Positions 33,136 through 44,995 of a stretch of 64,000 nucleotides of DNA are shown in pieces. A program made the position numbers and the translations under genes. The notes beneath the pieces are model-generated. The model ran no database searches, had not been told where the DNA came from, and worked only from the letters and a program-made list of their open reading frames with translations. How positions within the stretch are numbered: the first letter of the stretch is position 1; every line of letters begins with the position of its first letter. Source of the stretch: Effrenium voratum (taxonomy: Eukaryota > Sar > Dinophyceae > Suessiales > Symbiodiniaceae); assembly GCA_963377175.1 (NCBI GenBank), contig CAUJNA010003800.1:183131-247130 (forward strand), read 5' to 3'.

Positions 33136-34622
33136 TGTTGGGCTTTCAGCGTTTTCCCCGGTTGAAACCTCTCTGGGCTGGCGAAGAAAAGCATGTCACA
33201 TTCCGGAGCCGTTGGCAGCATGGCAATGGAAGTGCTAGGCGCTGCGAGGTCTTCTTTTCAACTGAGGGTTTGGGGGTGCCGTAGTTGTTCCTTGTGAATT
33301 CCATGTCCAAATTGGAACAGGCATATCAGAGGCATCGGCGCCTGAAGCCTTCACGGTAATGCTGTTCGCAACGCTTGGCGAAGTCTCCCGGTGCCGTGCC
33401 CACAGAAACATGCTGCAAAGTCGTGGCGTTGGCAAGCTTGGTTGCAAAGGCGGCGATGTAGCTGGGGGTACGCTAGGCATGGCGGCATCGACGAAGAAAA
33501 AACAGTGTTCTTGAGGATTGGTAGCGGATGGTGGCCAACATGCGGGCCATGGAACTGCGGGGAGGGTAAACTCAAATAGAACGTCCTTGGGTGAATCCCT
33601 TGAGCGTACTCGCACTTTCCAAAGCAGGTTGCCAACGCTTAGTCCCACGCCTCACTAAATTCATATACCAATGGACCCAGGTGGAAAGCTTGTCGAAGAT
33701 GCCCCCAGCGCGCCAAAAGTCAGCATGCGAGGCACACGCATGGCTCCTGCCTTTGGCGTCAGGGAGTGTGGCCATGGCTCACAGGTCAAGGGCACATGTG
33801 CAGCAAATTCCGCGTATAAGACTTGATTTGCAAACGGTTAAATGAACAAACACTGGGAAGCTGATTTTGGAAGGTCGGCACAGAACCTGTTGCCCGGTGA
33901 ATCTGTTGAAGATGCGTGAATATGCATTTATAAGTACATATATACATACAGATGTAGATTTAGTACACATATACAATGCTCCAGATCTGATCGGGGTATA
34001 GCCTGGTAGGCGCATGCTGGACCAAGCGTGCTTGGGCGACCTCATTTGCGTCGGCAGGATGTTGGCCCGCTATGGCAGCTGCCAATGGTCATGGGCGAGT
34101 AGACAAAGTATGTGACAAATCATCAAGCATGCACAAGCACACGCACACGCACGCACGCACGCGCACACACACACACACACACACACAGCCGCACCACACA
34201 AAACACAGGTCGAACAAATAAAGCTATTCATGTTTCTACATACAATATCGTGTTATCTGATCTGATCTTATCTAGCCTAATCTTGTCTTATCTGATATCT
34301 TCTTATCTTATCTTATCTTATCTTGTCCTATCTATCTATCTATCTATCTAATCCAATCCAATCCAATCCGATCCAATCCAATCCATCTCTTTCTCTCTCA
34401 TTCGCTCACAGCCGGCCGTCACTTCAGTTGCATTTTTTGGGACTATCAGTCATGGCATGGGGTCTTTGCCACCTCCAGCAGTGTAGTCAGACACGAGCTT
34501 CCTGGGCAACGCCGTGCAATGCCAGCCATCAAATTACAGGACGAAAGGAAGGAAGTGCAGGGAACGTTGCCCGGAAAAACTACCTCCGCTCTATTCTGCC
34601 TTTCAAGCAATCGGTGCTAACT
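33136..34622. other. intergenic, no gene recognised; microsatellites
   Basis: Contains ACGC/CA runs at about 34135-34190 and TATCT/ATCTTATC/TCCAATCCAA short tandem repeats at about 34255-34390. No exon pattern recognised on either strand. Confidence 0.4.
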
Positions 34623-37600
34623 TCAGGTTGGGCCAAGACACTTCAGCTTTGGGGCGATGAGCTTCTTGTCCTCCTTGCTGATGTGGTCTATGTACACAAT
34701 CCCCTCGGGATCGCAAACTGGCCCGACATGCAACAGTTCAACGCAAACATCCAATTCTGCGAGTTTCCGCAGTGCGACAAACCTCTCAACTTTGCCGCAA
34801 TGCAATCTCAACTAGCCGAATGGCGTCCAGGTGGTCGTACTCGTGTTGGAAGAGTCGCGATTGCCAACCTTAAGGCCCAAGCAAAGGTCCAAGGATCCCA
34901 AGGCATCAACATGATGAATTCCCCTTGCTCCAGTAAAGCGCAACTCGGGAAAATACAAAAGGACAAAAGGACAACCCGTAACGTGCTAAGGCCGCCAGGC
35001 AGCCGTCCAATCGTTTTTTGTACCTCGGTCGCGCGCCTTGTTCCATAAGCACTCTGTCAGTGTGGCGAACATCCCAGGGTCCCGTTATAATAGATGTGTG
35101 GTTTAGCATAGGCAAATGTAATGTGATAATTTCCATCCCGACTCCTTGACAACACGAAGGGTCATCCACGAGATGCGCCACCCCATGACAGGCTGACACA
35201 TGCACAGGCACAAACAAAGCGATCCAACATCGCACATACGCGAGCGAACTCTCTCCTGTCAAGGCACGGGTTACCATCGAGGTCCACTGCCTCTACCTTG
35301 CAGTGCTCAAACAAACTCAAGCATGCACACTCGCAGCGATCTCAAGCATCTGCTGCAAGTGGGTGCAAGTGCTTGTGTGCGTCTCTGTCGATTGCCAAGT
35401 TTGTTTCAACAGCCTCCCGAGACGTCCAAAACCGAGCGAGCTCACCAGAGCAGCAAGTCCTCAGCCCCTAAAGTTGCCTGTGCAGCTTTGGCAATCACAC
35501 ACCAAAAACTCGTTGGCTCGGATGCACCACTGCTAGCCCAATGCGCTATGTAAATCTGCGCGTTCGACTGTGCTCTCGCCCGGCTACCCGTTCCACTGTG
35601 CCACACGGGCAATTCGGAAAATTAGCTGGGCACAACTGTACCAAGATGTGCGCAAACGAATGCACAGCATGCATTTGCCTGCCAGCATGTCAGTAGTCAC
35701 TGCTAAAACTTTGGAAAGAACAGCTGTGCAATGAGCACCATTTACATCTGTTGAACGTACTACGTATTTGAATCAACGCGGAAAGCGTCTTTAATGGCCC
35801 CTTCTTGTGTCCCATCATGACCTGCAAGCAGCTACCCTTATAAGTTGCTTTGCCTTGCCCAGGTATGCCCCTTTGAGGCAGGAGCTACTTGCCACGATTG
35901 AAAATACATGTTTCCTTGAACCTGAGTGCTCTCTCCTAAAGCGCACGCACACGCGGGGATTGGGCAAGCCCCCGATTTGTCCTACAAGCAAGCTTTGAAC
36001 GATAGCGTGTACACTATTGCTACTGATGCACATGCGCGTGCGCAGGCGATGCTGCGGGTGCGCGCCTGTGCGCGGTGCGCGAAACGCGGCGCTGGCCTCA
36101 ATCCATGTGGGTCTCACCACCGCGGCGCTGAAGCCAGGAAAGGAGAGGCATCCTTCCATCTCCTCACGACTCAACAAAATCTACATAACCTTTCCTCCAA
36201 CATGAAACACACGGCAGCAACAATGTGCATTCAATGCCTCATATGGCACTGGACTCTTGCTTGGCATCCATCACTATCCCGGATAGTCCTCAATTGTCTC
36301 GTCCGCGCACTCAGTGATCCGTGGATTTACAAAAACGGTTTCACCTGGCGCTGTCTTTGCGTGAGGCATTACTGAGCGCACCAGCCTCAAGCCTCTTGCT
36401 TTCATGGCCATCACTCCTTGCAACTGCAGGGACCCGGTGGCCATTGCGATGGGCCTGCCTGCAGGGTCTATGCCCTCCTCGCTGCGCAGGTGGTTGTATA
36501 CCATCACCTCAAAGGCCAAGCTCCGAAACAGCCTTTGGCAAGCTAGCCCTACGCCAAGCGATGACTGCTTGTGCATCGCAATCGCAACGCCATTCCCCTC
36601 TCAGTACAAGAGCAAAACAGCTTTTAGTTGTAATGTTAGATAGCGGATAGCGATTAGTGTAAGGGGATTGAATACAGAAAAACAATCTCAACATTATTCA
36701 CTCTCCTGAAAAGCAAAAAGGGTGGGTATTACAGGAAAAAAACTGCCCGAAATCCCGCAAAGATGTTCCCTTCCAAGAATGCTATTTTTGAGGGTTGAAA
36801 CGATTGAGTCCAATGCCACGCTCCTCCCAGTCCCAGCAGCTCCCCACGCTCCAAAGTCTCCACACCACACCGCTACCAACCTGACCACTTGCCCTGCAGT
36901 TTGCTTAAGGGTGGGGAATTGTGAAAAAAATTGGCCAGGGCAGCCTGCCAAGAAGAAAGCCCCGCTGTTCTCAGGTGCAGCAAGAAATGTCCAGAATCTC
37001 TGGATTGCTGCCTGTCCCAAACCACCAAATTCCACCCCTTTGCTAGAAGATGCACCCGGACAAATTTTCAAGGGGGTGGCACACGGAACCCCCAGGAGGC
37101 AATAATGCAGTTTGTTTAAGGGTAGGGAATTGTGAAAAAAAATGGCCAGGGCAGCCTGCCAAGAAGAAAGCCCCGCTGTTCTCAGGTAAAGCCAGAAATG
37201 TCCAGAATGTCTGGATTGCTTCCTGTCGCAAACCACCAAATTCCTTATCAATCCCTTTACTAGAAGATGCACCCTGACAAATTTTCAAGGGGGTGGCACG
37301 CGGAACCCACATGAAGGCAACAATGCAGCTTGTTTCAGGGTAGGCAATTGTGAAACAAATCAGGAGATGGGATATCAAAGGAATACTGAACCAATACTAA
37401 ACCAATTCTAAACTGTAGTAAGTCAACTGAAAAGAATACTGAACTAATACTAAACCAATTCTAAACCGTAGTGAGCCAGCTCAAAGGAATACCAAAACCA
37501 ATACTAAACCAATTCTAAACAATACTTGTTGGAAGACTACTCAGGCAGGTCCCAGTCTGACCCCCATTTTGTTTTTGGGGTTTTCGCTATTGACCCCCCC

Positions 37601-38766
37601 CAATTTGTTTGAGGGGGGGCCCTTTACTAATCACTCTCCAACATTACCACGCAAACCCTCGACAAGGCTACACGCTCACCCAAGTGAAGCATCCAGGATC
37701 CCAGAACGGAATGACCTTTCCAAACTGACTCCTTCCATTACCAAATGTCCCGCAAGCCATGCCCTTTTCAGCAAGGGAACAAAGGACATGACAAAATTTA
37801 TGAACATTGCCTTCACAATAGTGCTGTGTCACGAGTAAGTCTTGCAACCCACAGGGTGAGTTACCATGATGTAACTCGCCCAAACGCCCTCTTGCCCGAG
37901 GCGCCCGGAGATTAACCCCGCACTGTGGGGCTGCCAGACCGACCCCAGGAGGATCCTCTGACTCGTACATGGTGCGGAAGAGGTTCTCCGACCTCAATGG
38001 CAGTGAGCGATATCTAGGAACCCTTGCTGAAACACCCTACCTAGCAGAACAGTGAATGACTCAACCCAAGTGATCTGGTGGTTGCAATGGCGAAAGCGCT
38101 TGTGGCCGGGTTGCAGCTGCCGCAACGAGTCGCCAAAGTCAGTCCTCAGCCATGGAAAGGAATCACCCAATGGGCCAGAAAGACTCAAAATGGTGTAAGC
38201 CCCAACTTCGCTGCTAATGATCCCAAGTCAACAAAATTTGCACTGCAAGAGAAGGGGCTTGAGATAGCAGTGCAGTGCTGAAGCAGTTGAAAGCCATGAG
38301 TTACAACCAGCTGCGAGCACGTGAATTGAAATGGTTCAGAGGCTCAAGGAATCGTGCCCAATACCGCGTCTAACACATGCTTTGTCAATTTGGCGGATGT
38401 GGCCTGCGCTGTGAAGCTGGCCTTTCTGCAGAGTGGTGCGACCAATCTAACATCTGTGGATCTGACTGGGCCTGACTTGCTGACCGGATTTGCCAGCCCT
38501 GCGCCAAACTAAGTGTCAAGGACTAAATTGAATGAACTTACTACCCGACAAGCCCCCAAAAAATGTGGCCGTGGGTCAAAAATAGGTGCCCGAAATGGAA
38601 CCCTGGTAAATGGAAGCATGGACTAGAACCTGATGTCCCCTGGCGATTGAATTGACCCATACCCATGTAAGTCTCCGTAAGTCGCTGCGAAAATGTCCAG
38701 AGCGCGTCCAAGAATCACCTCCGCATTGGGCCGCCGCAGCGCTGGATGCGGGTACTTCACAATCTC
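34623..38766 (-). CDS. PDF: peptide deformylase, organelle type (first exon missing)
   Basis: Metal-dependent hydrolase that removes the formyl group from the initiator Met of plastid- or mitochondrion-made proteins. Nine exons join in frame: 38766-38717, 38144-38115, 37992-37905, 36507-36459, 36344-36289, 36162-36097, 35296-35275, 34868-34825 and 34703-34623 (TGA). In order they give EIVKYPHPALRRPNAEV, motif 1 PGVGLAAPQCGVN, VMVYNHLRSEEG, FVNPRITECADETIE, motif 2 EGCLSFPG with the metal-binding Cys, and motif 3 FQHEYDHLDGIVYIDHI with the HExxH metal and catalytic residues. All catalytic motifs are present. Exons of 22 and 30 bases are unusually short. Donors are 5 GC, 2 GA and 1 GT; all acceptors are AG|G. 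The start ATG and any targeting peptide were not found. Confidence 0.93.
36720..37350. repeat. three imperfect tandem copies of a ~190-bp unit inside a deformylase intron
   Basis: Units start near 36740, 36905 and 37110 and share TTGTGAAAAAAA, GGCCAGGGCAGCCTGCCAAG, AAGAAAGCCCCGCTGTTCTC and TCTGGATTGC. They end in a block with GACAAATTTTCAAGGGGGTG. Copies 2 and 3 are closest. They lie in the intron between exons 37992-37905 and 36507-36459. Confidence 0.85.
37372..37535. repeat. three tandem copies of a ~60-bp A-rich unit
   Basis: The unit reads GGAATACTGAACCAATACTA followed by AACCAATTCTAAAC. Three copies occur in the same deformylase intron, just beyond the 190-bp triplication. Confidence 0.85.
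38571..38662. mobile_element. small inverted-end element, copy in deformylase intron
   Basis: Left end GTGGGTCAAAAATAGGTGCC, right end ATTGACCCATAC. The interior has AACCCTGGTAAATGGAAGCA, TGGACTAGAACCTGATGTCC and CCTGGCGATTGAA, matching the copies at 53626 and 59351. It lies wholly inside the intron between exons 38766-38717 and 38144-38115. Confidence 0.75.
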
Positions 38767-41623
38767 CTGAGTTGAGGCGTGGGCTGGGCTTGAAAGGAGC
38801 CGCTGGGCTTTAAGAAAGAGAAGAAAAAAAATGGAAAAAAAAGAAGAAAAAAAAAACAGCTTCCCCAAGCTGGGCCTTTCAAGTATTGTGCATGCCCGCA
38901 TGTTCCTGCAGTGTCCTCCACACATGCTCACCTAGTGCGACTCAAACACTATAATCACAATCAAACATTAGAGGCCGCAAGTTGCGGATGGTTCCGAAAA
39001 ACCAGCCAAGCCTCTTCGGCAAGTTGCCCAACCCCCCCTCCGCCCCCCGCCCCCCCCTTCCCTCCAAGACCCTCTGACGGTCAAGGCGCAAGAGCCTTGG
39101 GACCGCCGGCAAAATCTTCGGCAGGTTTGTCGGACCTTGCCAGCTCTGTCTATTGCACCTTCGAATCGCACTCGTCTCCTAGGGTTTACCGACGGCCAAC
39201 ACTTAATTGGTGCGGCCAGGTGGGCGGGATATCTTGGTTTTTGCGCCGTGTCCCTCCCAGCCAGGATCACAATGTTGTTTCATTGGCTCAAGACCTGGCC
39301 GTACTGCAAAGGGCCTAAACTGGGCACGGCGAGGTGATTGCTCCATTGGCATTTGCTGGTACTAGCATCTTAATCTTACATGTTGATGAACCCCAAACAT
39401 CTGGCCTTTGGTTCCCATCGGCAGTTGCACGCCATGGGTCAATGTCAAGACCGTCCATTGGACGGGCGGAATGGATGCTACACATCAGTGCGTCTCTACC
39501 CTGTACCGCCGCTTGCTTTGTTGCCGTTTCGGAAATGCGTCCAACATGGGATTTAGCCCCACAAACATCCACAAACTGAAGGTCAATCTCCCAAAAGCAT
39601 GAACGCCAACCAACATTGAGCTCTCATTCTCGCGAACATGTTGGCCAAAAGTTCATAACAGAGTCATCGACAGTATGGTGGAGCAACTGTGGAAGGTAGC
39701 AGCAGCAGCAACGTCCAAGCAGCACTCCTTCAAGATGGCAGGTGTCACCCTGAGCCCTGGGAAAATTCTGGCCGGCAATGGCCGTGGCCAGTCGCTGGCA
39801 GTCCGAGCCACACCTTCGACATGTTGAAGCCGAGCCCTGACGGGCGCTTCCTGGTTTTGGCTCTCCTTGGCTCCAATCAGGAAACTCCCTCCATGCTCAA
39901 GCCGCGAAAGGCGCCGTTGCGATCCCATCCCAATCCAAAAGACAAACCATTCATCCAATGCTGGATCCCGGGGCTTGAAGCATTGAACGTGCGATCGCTT
40001 TGCAATCCAGAAAGCTCCGGCAGTCTGCGCAACCCAAGCGTCGCTCTTGCTGCAAGCGCTACAGCAGAGAGGCAGCCGGCGCTGGACCTGCTGTGCTTCA
40101 GAGCTTTCTCGGGGAACAGTCTTGCAACTTTTCAAGATGAAACAGGCGCTTTTCGGCTTCCCACCAATGGTTTGGATTGGTACGGGTGGTTTCCCAGGGG
40201 TTCAAATCCCCAAACAATTAATTGAAGCACTAATGAGGGGTGAGCTTGGCTAAGGAGTTGATAAAAGGCCAGTCTTGCACGAGGCAGCCTGTCAGTATCT
40301 AAAATGCGCAACACCAGAAGGAAGGGTACACATCCTTGCAAGCAATCAGTTTTTCGTGCCACGTGCCTGCCTGAAGCTGGTACACGGGCCAGCCAATACC
40401 AAAAAACCACCCAGGCTCGATGAGAACGTGTAATCAAGACATCCCCCCTTTGCCAAGGCCTCCAGTGACTCCAGTGGAGTGGTGCAGCAAGCGAACTCCT
40501 GCGCACGTGCTCGTCTGCATGACTCCCCTCAAGCAGATACATGAATGCAGTCTGCCCAAAGCATGTTTTGCAGCTGGCACAGCGCTGCAAAGCGCGTCCT
40601 GGGCCTGGGCGTACCCCTGCCCGATGGCCCTGCCGGACGTCATTGGCTTGACGGCTAAGCGTTCATGTCCAGAAAGATGCGTTGCACCTGCCCTTCTTTT
40701 TTGCAAGAGCAACTTACGGACCAGACCAGGCCATCAAAACATTTAACAAGGAGCTTTGCGAAGGTTGTCGGCCCCAGTTCCCAGTTACACGCTCAGCACC
40801 CGACTCAGCGGGCTGCTAATGCCCTTCCCAAGTGGCAGGACCTCAAGTCAACAACAGTCTTTCGCACGGCATCGGCTTGCCCCAAGGTCGGCACCAGCTC
40901 CATCGTTTGGGAGGCAGTAAGCACTTGAGCCAAATATTAAGCTTCCACGCACCTCCAACTCCTCCGCAACGGTTCCAGGCAACGTTGACCATCACCGGAG
41001 AGCCGCATCTGCAGCATTGCAGGCGTAAATGAACAAACAAAAACTTGCTCAGCCTCTTCCGATTGCTGTATACACAGCGGTGCGATACTCCAAATTGCCC
41101 AAGCTGACATGTCCCCTCGGCCGTATCTTTTCCACGCCGAGCTCCAGGTTGCAGTCTGGCTCCGCTGCGACTGTGCGCAGAGAACCTCTGTAGATCATTG
41201 GCGCGCCCATGAAGTCCTATGTCCAGCCACGTTCACAGCACCCGAGGGTATCACTTGCAACCCGTTGCAAATCCCAGGTGTCCCCGGGATCACTCCACCA
41301 TAGCTCACATAACCCCTTAACAATTGGTGTGTGTGTGTGTGCGCGATAAATCAATGGACATGCTTTGCAATAGCCAACCCAACGTGAATCACGGATTGTC
41401 GGGCCCCGCAGTGGCTTGGGCCATCACTCGCCAGACCTCGGCAACGAACTGAAACCAGCTGGACTACACTTGAAGCCCAAGCTACCGTGAGAGAAAGAAA
41501 CAGTGGGATCCCAGGCTTGCCTGTGTTCACCATGGTTTTTTTGCAGATTCTACTTTTCTTTGGAAGACGCACAGCCCACAGCAACAAGAGTCGCCCACAG
41601 GCTCTAGCCCAAAAGCCTAAGTC
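38767..41623. other. no gene recognised; expected to hold the first deformylase exon
   Basis: The 5' end of the deformylase gene should be here. No exon with ATG and a matching donor was convincing. A C-rich run at 39030-39060 and a short GT run at 41328-41342 are simple repeats. Confidence 0.35.
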
Positions 41624-44600
41624 TTCGCCCAGAAGCTTCTTCTCCTTCTCCTTCTCCTTCTCCGCACTCTTGGAGCGCTCCTTGCTGCGGCTTCGGTCCC
41701 GTCGCCGGCTGCGGCTGCGGCGGCGGCTACGGCTCCGATCCCGGCGCCGGCTGCGGCTGCGGCGGTCCTAGGGCGAAGGCCAGCGAGCTTTCGGTATGTC
41801 AATGGTTGGGCCTGGTCGCTGGTCTCAACTTTGCTCTTGCCCATGCTACGTGCCAAGTCTCTGTCATGTTCAGCAAGCATGGGCAACAAACCGCGGCAAA
41901 ATGCGACGACCCTCATCAAGCATGCCAAGCAGAACGAACGCCGGACAAGGAAAACCAAATACACGCTCTCAGTAGGGCTGCGCTCACCCGCCTGCCGGTT
42001 GTCGCCGCGATTGTCGCCGCGCTTTTCGCCGCGGTTGTCTCCACGGTTGTCTTCGCGGTTCTCGCGGCCCTGGCAAACTAGGGCGACTCTCTGCTGTGTG
42101 ACCTAGCTGTGGGGAATTGGTTCGTTTCAGCGACACACTGGCAAGTCCGGATGGCTGCCTGGGAAGCAAAGTTTCAAAGGGCCTCCCAAAAACAAAACCA
42201 ACGAATTATTGCTTCACACAAACGATGCACACACCAGAAACGCGCAGAATCACAAACCACCTGCCCACTCCGTGTTTATTCTTGGCGACGCATTGCCAAA
42301 CCGTCTCCGCATGCCACTGCTCCCAAGTGCTCCCCAATTGGGCCTTGCCGCTGCCCTTTTCGCCGCCCTTCTGTGGACGCTCAGGCGGATCAGCTAAATT
42401 CTCGTTGTCAATGAGTGGCCGTGCGATCTTGCCTTGGCTTTCCGCATGCGCTCCCTGCTGCAAAAGGCCCGGCCAGTAGCCGTAGCCGTGGCAAGGCCAC
42501 CTGCAAGCTCATGCAAGCTCTCTCATGCCGGCCGAGGTGCACAGCATGGACGATGGATTGGAGCAGTTGTCCAAGTGCTTCTTGATCTTCACCAGGATCT
42601 CGTCCTTGTCCTCCGCCCGCTTCTCGATGATCTCCCGGAGCTTGGACTTGGCATCATCGTCCAGGCGGTACCTCAAGGCTCGAGGCTTGCACCAGCCACC
42701 GGGTGGCTGAGGCCTTCCCGGGACAAGGGTGAAGGTCCCGTTTTCAAAAAGCTTATTTAAGATGGTGACGTGATTGTGAACAAGGCGAACCTGTGCTTCA
42801 ATTGAGCATCCAAAGAGTAGTTGTGTTTTCCCCGAGGCAAAAAAACCAAGACGTTCATCACCGGTGCGTGCAATTTGGCCTTGACAAAATGCTGACCTGG
42901 AGGGCGCAAAGGCTTATCTGCCCAGGAGCTTGTCCATTACCCGCTCCGCCTCCGACAAATCCGGCAGCTCCTTCGAGGCAGGCGCGAAACAGGGCACAGC
43001 GCTTGCTTTCTTTGGCTGCCAGCTGAAGGCCAGGCTCACGACACTAAGAGGCTGCCCGGTCATTGCTTACTGCCTCGCTTTGCATGGCGGGGGCCTTCAG
43101 GGCAGTGAGCCCTGTTTCCATCTCGCCCCTGAACATTGCTTGCCACTCAAAGGTTCGAAGCCCTTCAGCTTGTCCACCCTTCCTCTCGGCCCCCCTCTCC
43201 TCCACCTCGCCCTCCAGCAGCTTACCCACCAGCAAAGTGGCCAGAGCATTGGCCCGCTTGCAATGCCGCAAGTGCTGCTCAATGGTGTTCAGGTCCTCGC
43301 GGTCGGAAAGAAGCGGCAAGCAGCCCCAGTCATTGCTTGGTCGTTGTCGGTTTAATGTGGTTGTTTCGGGGTCTCTCCTGTGTCAAGCCCGGAATGACCA
43401 CTCTACGTTGCTCGACAGGGGAAGGCGAGCAACCAACAGATAGTGAGGTGGCCGTGCCTCTACATGAAACACAGGCACAGGAGTCAGGCAACTCCCACGT
43501 GACATCCGCAAATTCATTAGAACACTCACTGCCGAACAAGGCAAATCGGGGGGAAGCTCTGCTGGGGTGTGCCCGTCCTTGTGCATGCGGTCGATTTCCC
43601 CATCCTTCTTCCGCCGGTGGATCAGCTCGGTGAATCTGGAGGCTACCGGGTCATCCAACTTAAACTTCCGGGCCAGCCGCTCCACTTCTTTGTCGGGCTT
43701 AACCTGCCGGCACGTGCCCAATGCGGCCTTTCGAACCCCGCATGCCAGTCGTTTTGACCCACAGCCATGCGACTCTTTGAACCACCGCAAAAATGTACAT
43801 GGTGGTTGCACCAACGGTTGCGGTGGACATCTGGCATTTAACAATGAAGTAGCGGACGCAGTGAGTAGAACGGCACACGGAAACTTAAGTCCCCCGTTGC
43901 CGGTACAAGCTGGTTCTTGTTAAACTGTGGGGTAAGGTCCTAAGGTAGCTTTCGGGTGCCAGACCTGCTTGCCGTATGCTACATTCTCAGCGAACGGAAA
44001 GATCGAAAGATGCTCTATCGTGGCCTCAAGTCAAAAGAGACACAACCGAAATTGTCCAATGAGAAGCCCAAGCCATGCCCTTGTGAAGCTCGACAACCTT
44101 GACGAAAACTCGAAGTTGTCCATCAAGGACCATTCAAGGACCCTTTTTAGAGCCGCCTTCCCAATGAAGCGGCCACTCTCCATCTCACCGATCTTGACCG
44201 TCAGAAGCCCAGTGGGGCTGCGGGCCCGCTCCAAGGTCTCGTACAACTTCTCCAAATCCTCCGCCTTGGTGTCCTGCCGCTTCAGCATGGTCTCGTTGAG
44301 TCTCTTGATCCACCGGTCCTCGATATTGAAATAGTCCTCGGTGCAAGGAAGGGAACGGGAAGGCGAACAAAAAGATCAGCGAATTGCCAGAGCAGTAAAG
44401 ATTCCAAGGAAGGGGTGCCTTCAACGCGAAAAAAGTATCAGCGAATCGCGAGCAAAGCAAAGACTGTTACCAACAAATGCCGAGAGACACACAGCTCCTG
44501 GACTTCTGGATCAATGTCCTCGTCGGTTGGCTCTAGATGAGACGGCCTAACAGTCTCTTTCCGAATATTTTTCATGACCTCAGCGGCAATGGTGGTTCCG

Positions 44601-44995
44601 CGCTGCATGCCCTGCTGCATTTGCTGCATCTGCTGCATTTGCTGCATGCCCTGCATCATCATCATCATCATGGGGTTCATCATGGGGTTCATGCCCCCCA
44701 TCATGCCCTGCATGCCTGGCATGCCACCTTGGCCGGACGGCGGCGTCATCATACCTGGCATGCCGCCTGGCATGCCGCCTGGCATGCCGCCTGGCATGCC
44801 GCCTGGCATGCCACCTGGCATGCCACCTGGCATGCCACCTGGCATGTTGCCCGGCATGTTGCCCGGCATGTTGCCCGGCATGCTGGGCATGCTACCCGGC
44901 GTGTTGCTTGGCATGCTCATCCCACCTGGCTGACCGCCAGCCATGCCCATCGGCGACATGCCTGGCAGGTAAGGGGCGTAGTCACCATAAACTTC
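41624..44995 (-). CDS. protein with Met/Pro/Gly repeats, three internal ~60-residue repeats and an RS-rich tail
   Basis: Nine exons join in frame: 44995-44489, 44336-44157, 43703-43578, 43295-43074, 42970-42930, 42671-42529, 42432-42344, 42069-41992 and 41767 to about 41624, some 510 residues. The first exon has [15 protein letters not shown], a (GGMP)n low-complexity block and Met/Gln runs. Then come three related helical repeats: one with [15 protein letters not shown]...[14 protein letters not shown], one with [15 protein letters not shown]...[15 protein letters not shown], and one with [15 protein letters not shown]...[13 protein letters not shown] charged linker with [15 protein letters not shown] follows, then [20 protein letters not shown]. 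The RS tail suggests a nuclear RNA-processing role, by analogy with SR proteins; this is inference. Donors are 6 GC, 1 GA and 1 GT. The fifth donor is ambiguous, and the start and stop are not fixed. Confidence 0.75.
44755..44900. repeat. 12-bp coding minisatellite (GGMP/GNMP)
   Basis: The 12-base unit GGCATGCCGCCT, with variants ending CACCT and TTGCCC, is repeated about a dozen times inside the first exon of the RS-tail gene. It encodes GGMP and, in the last copies, GNMP. Confidence 0.95.

Noticed and set aside
41801..42106. Plus-strand frames across the RS-tail gene
   Set aside because: They are antisense to the NRGDNRG exon (42069-41992), which has matching AG|G and GC borders on the minus strand.
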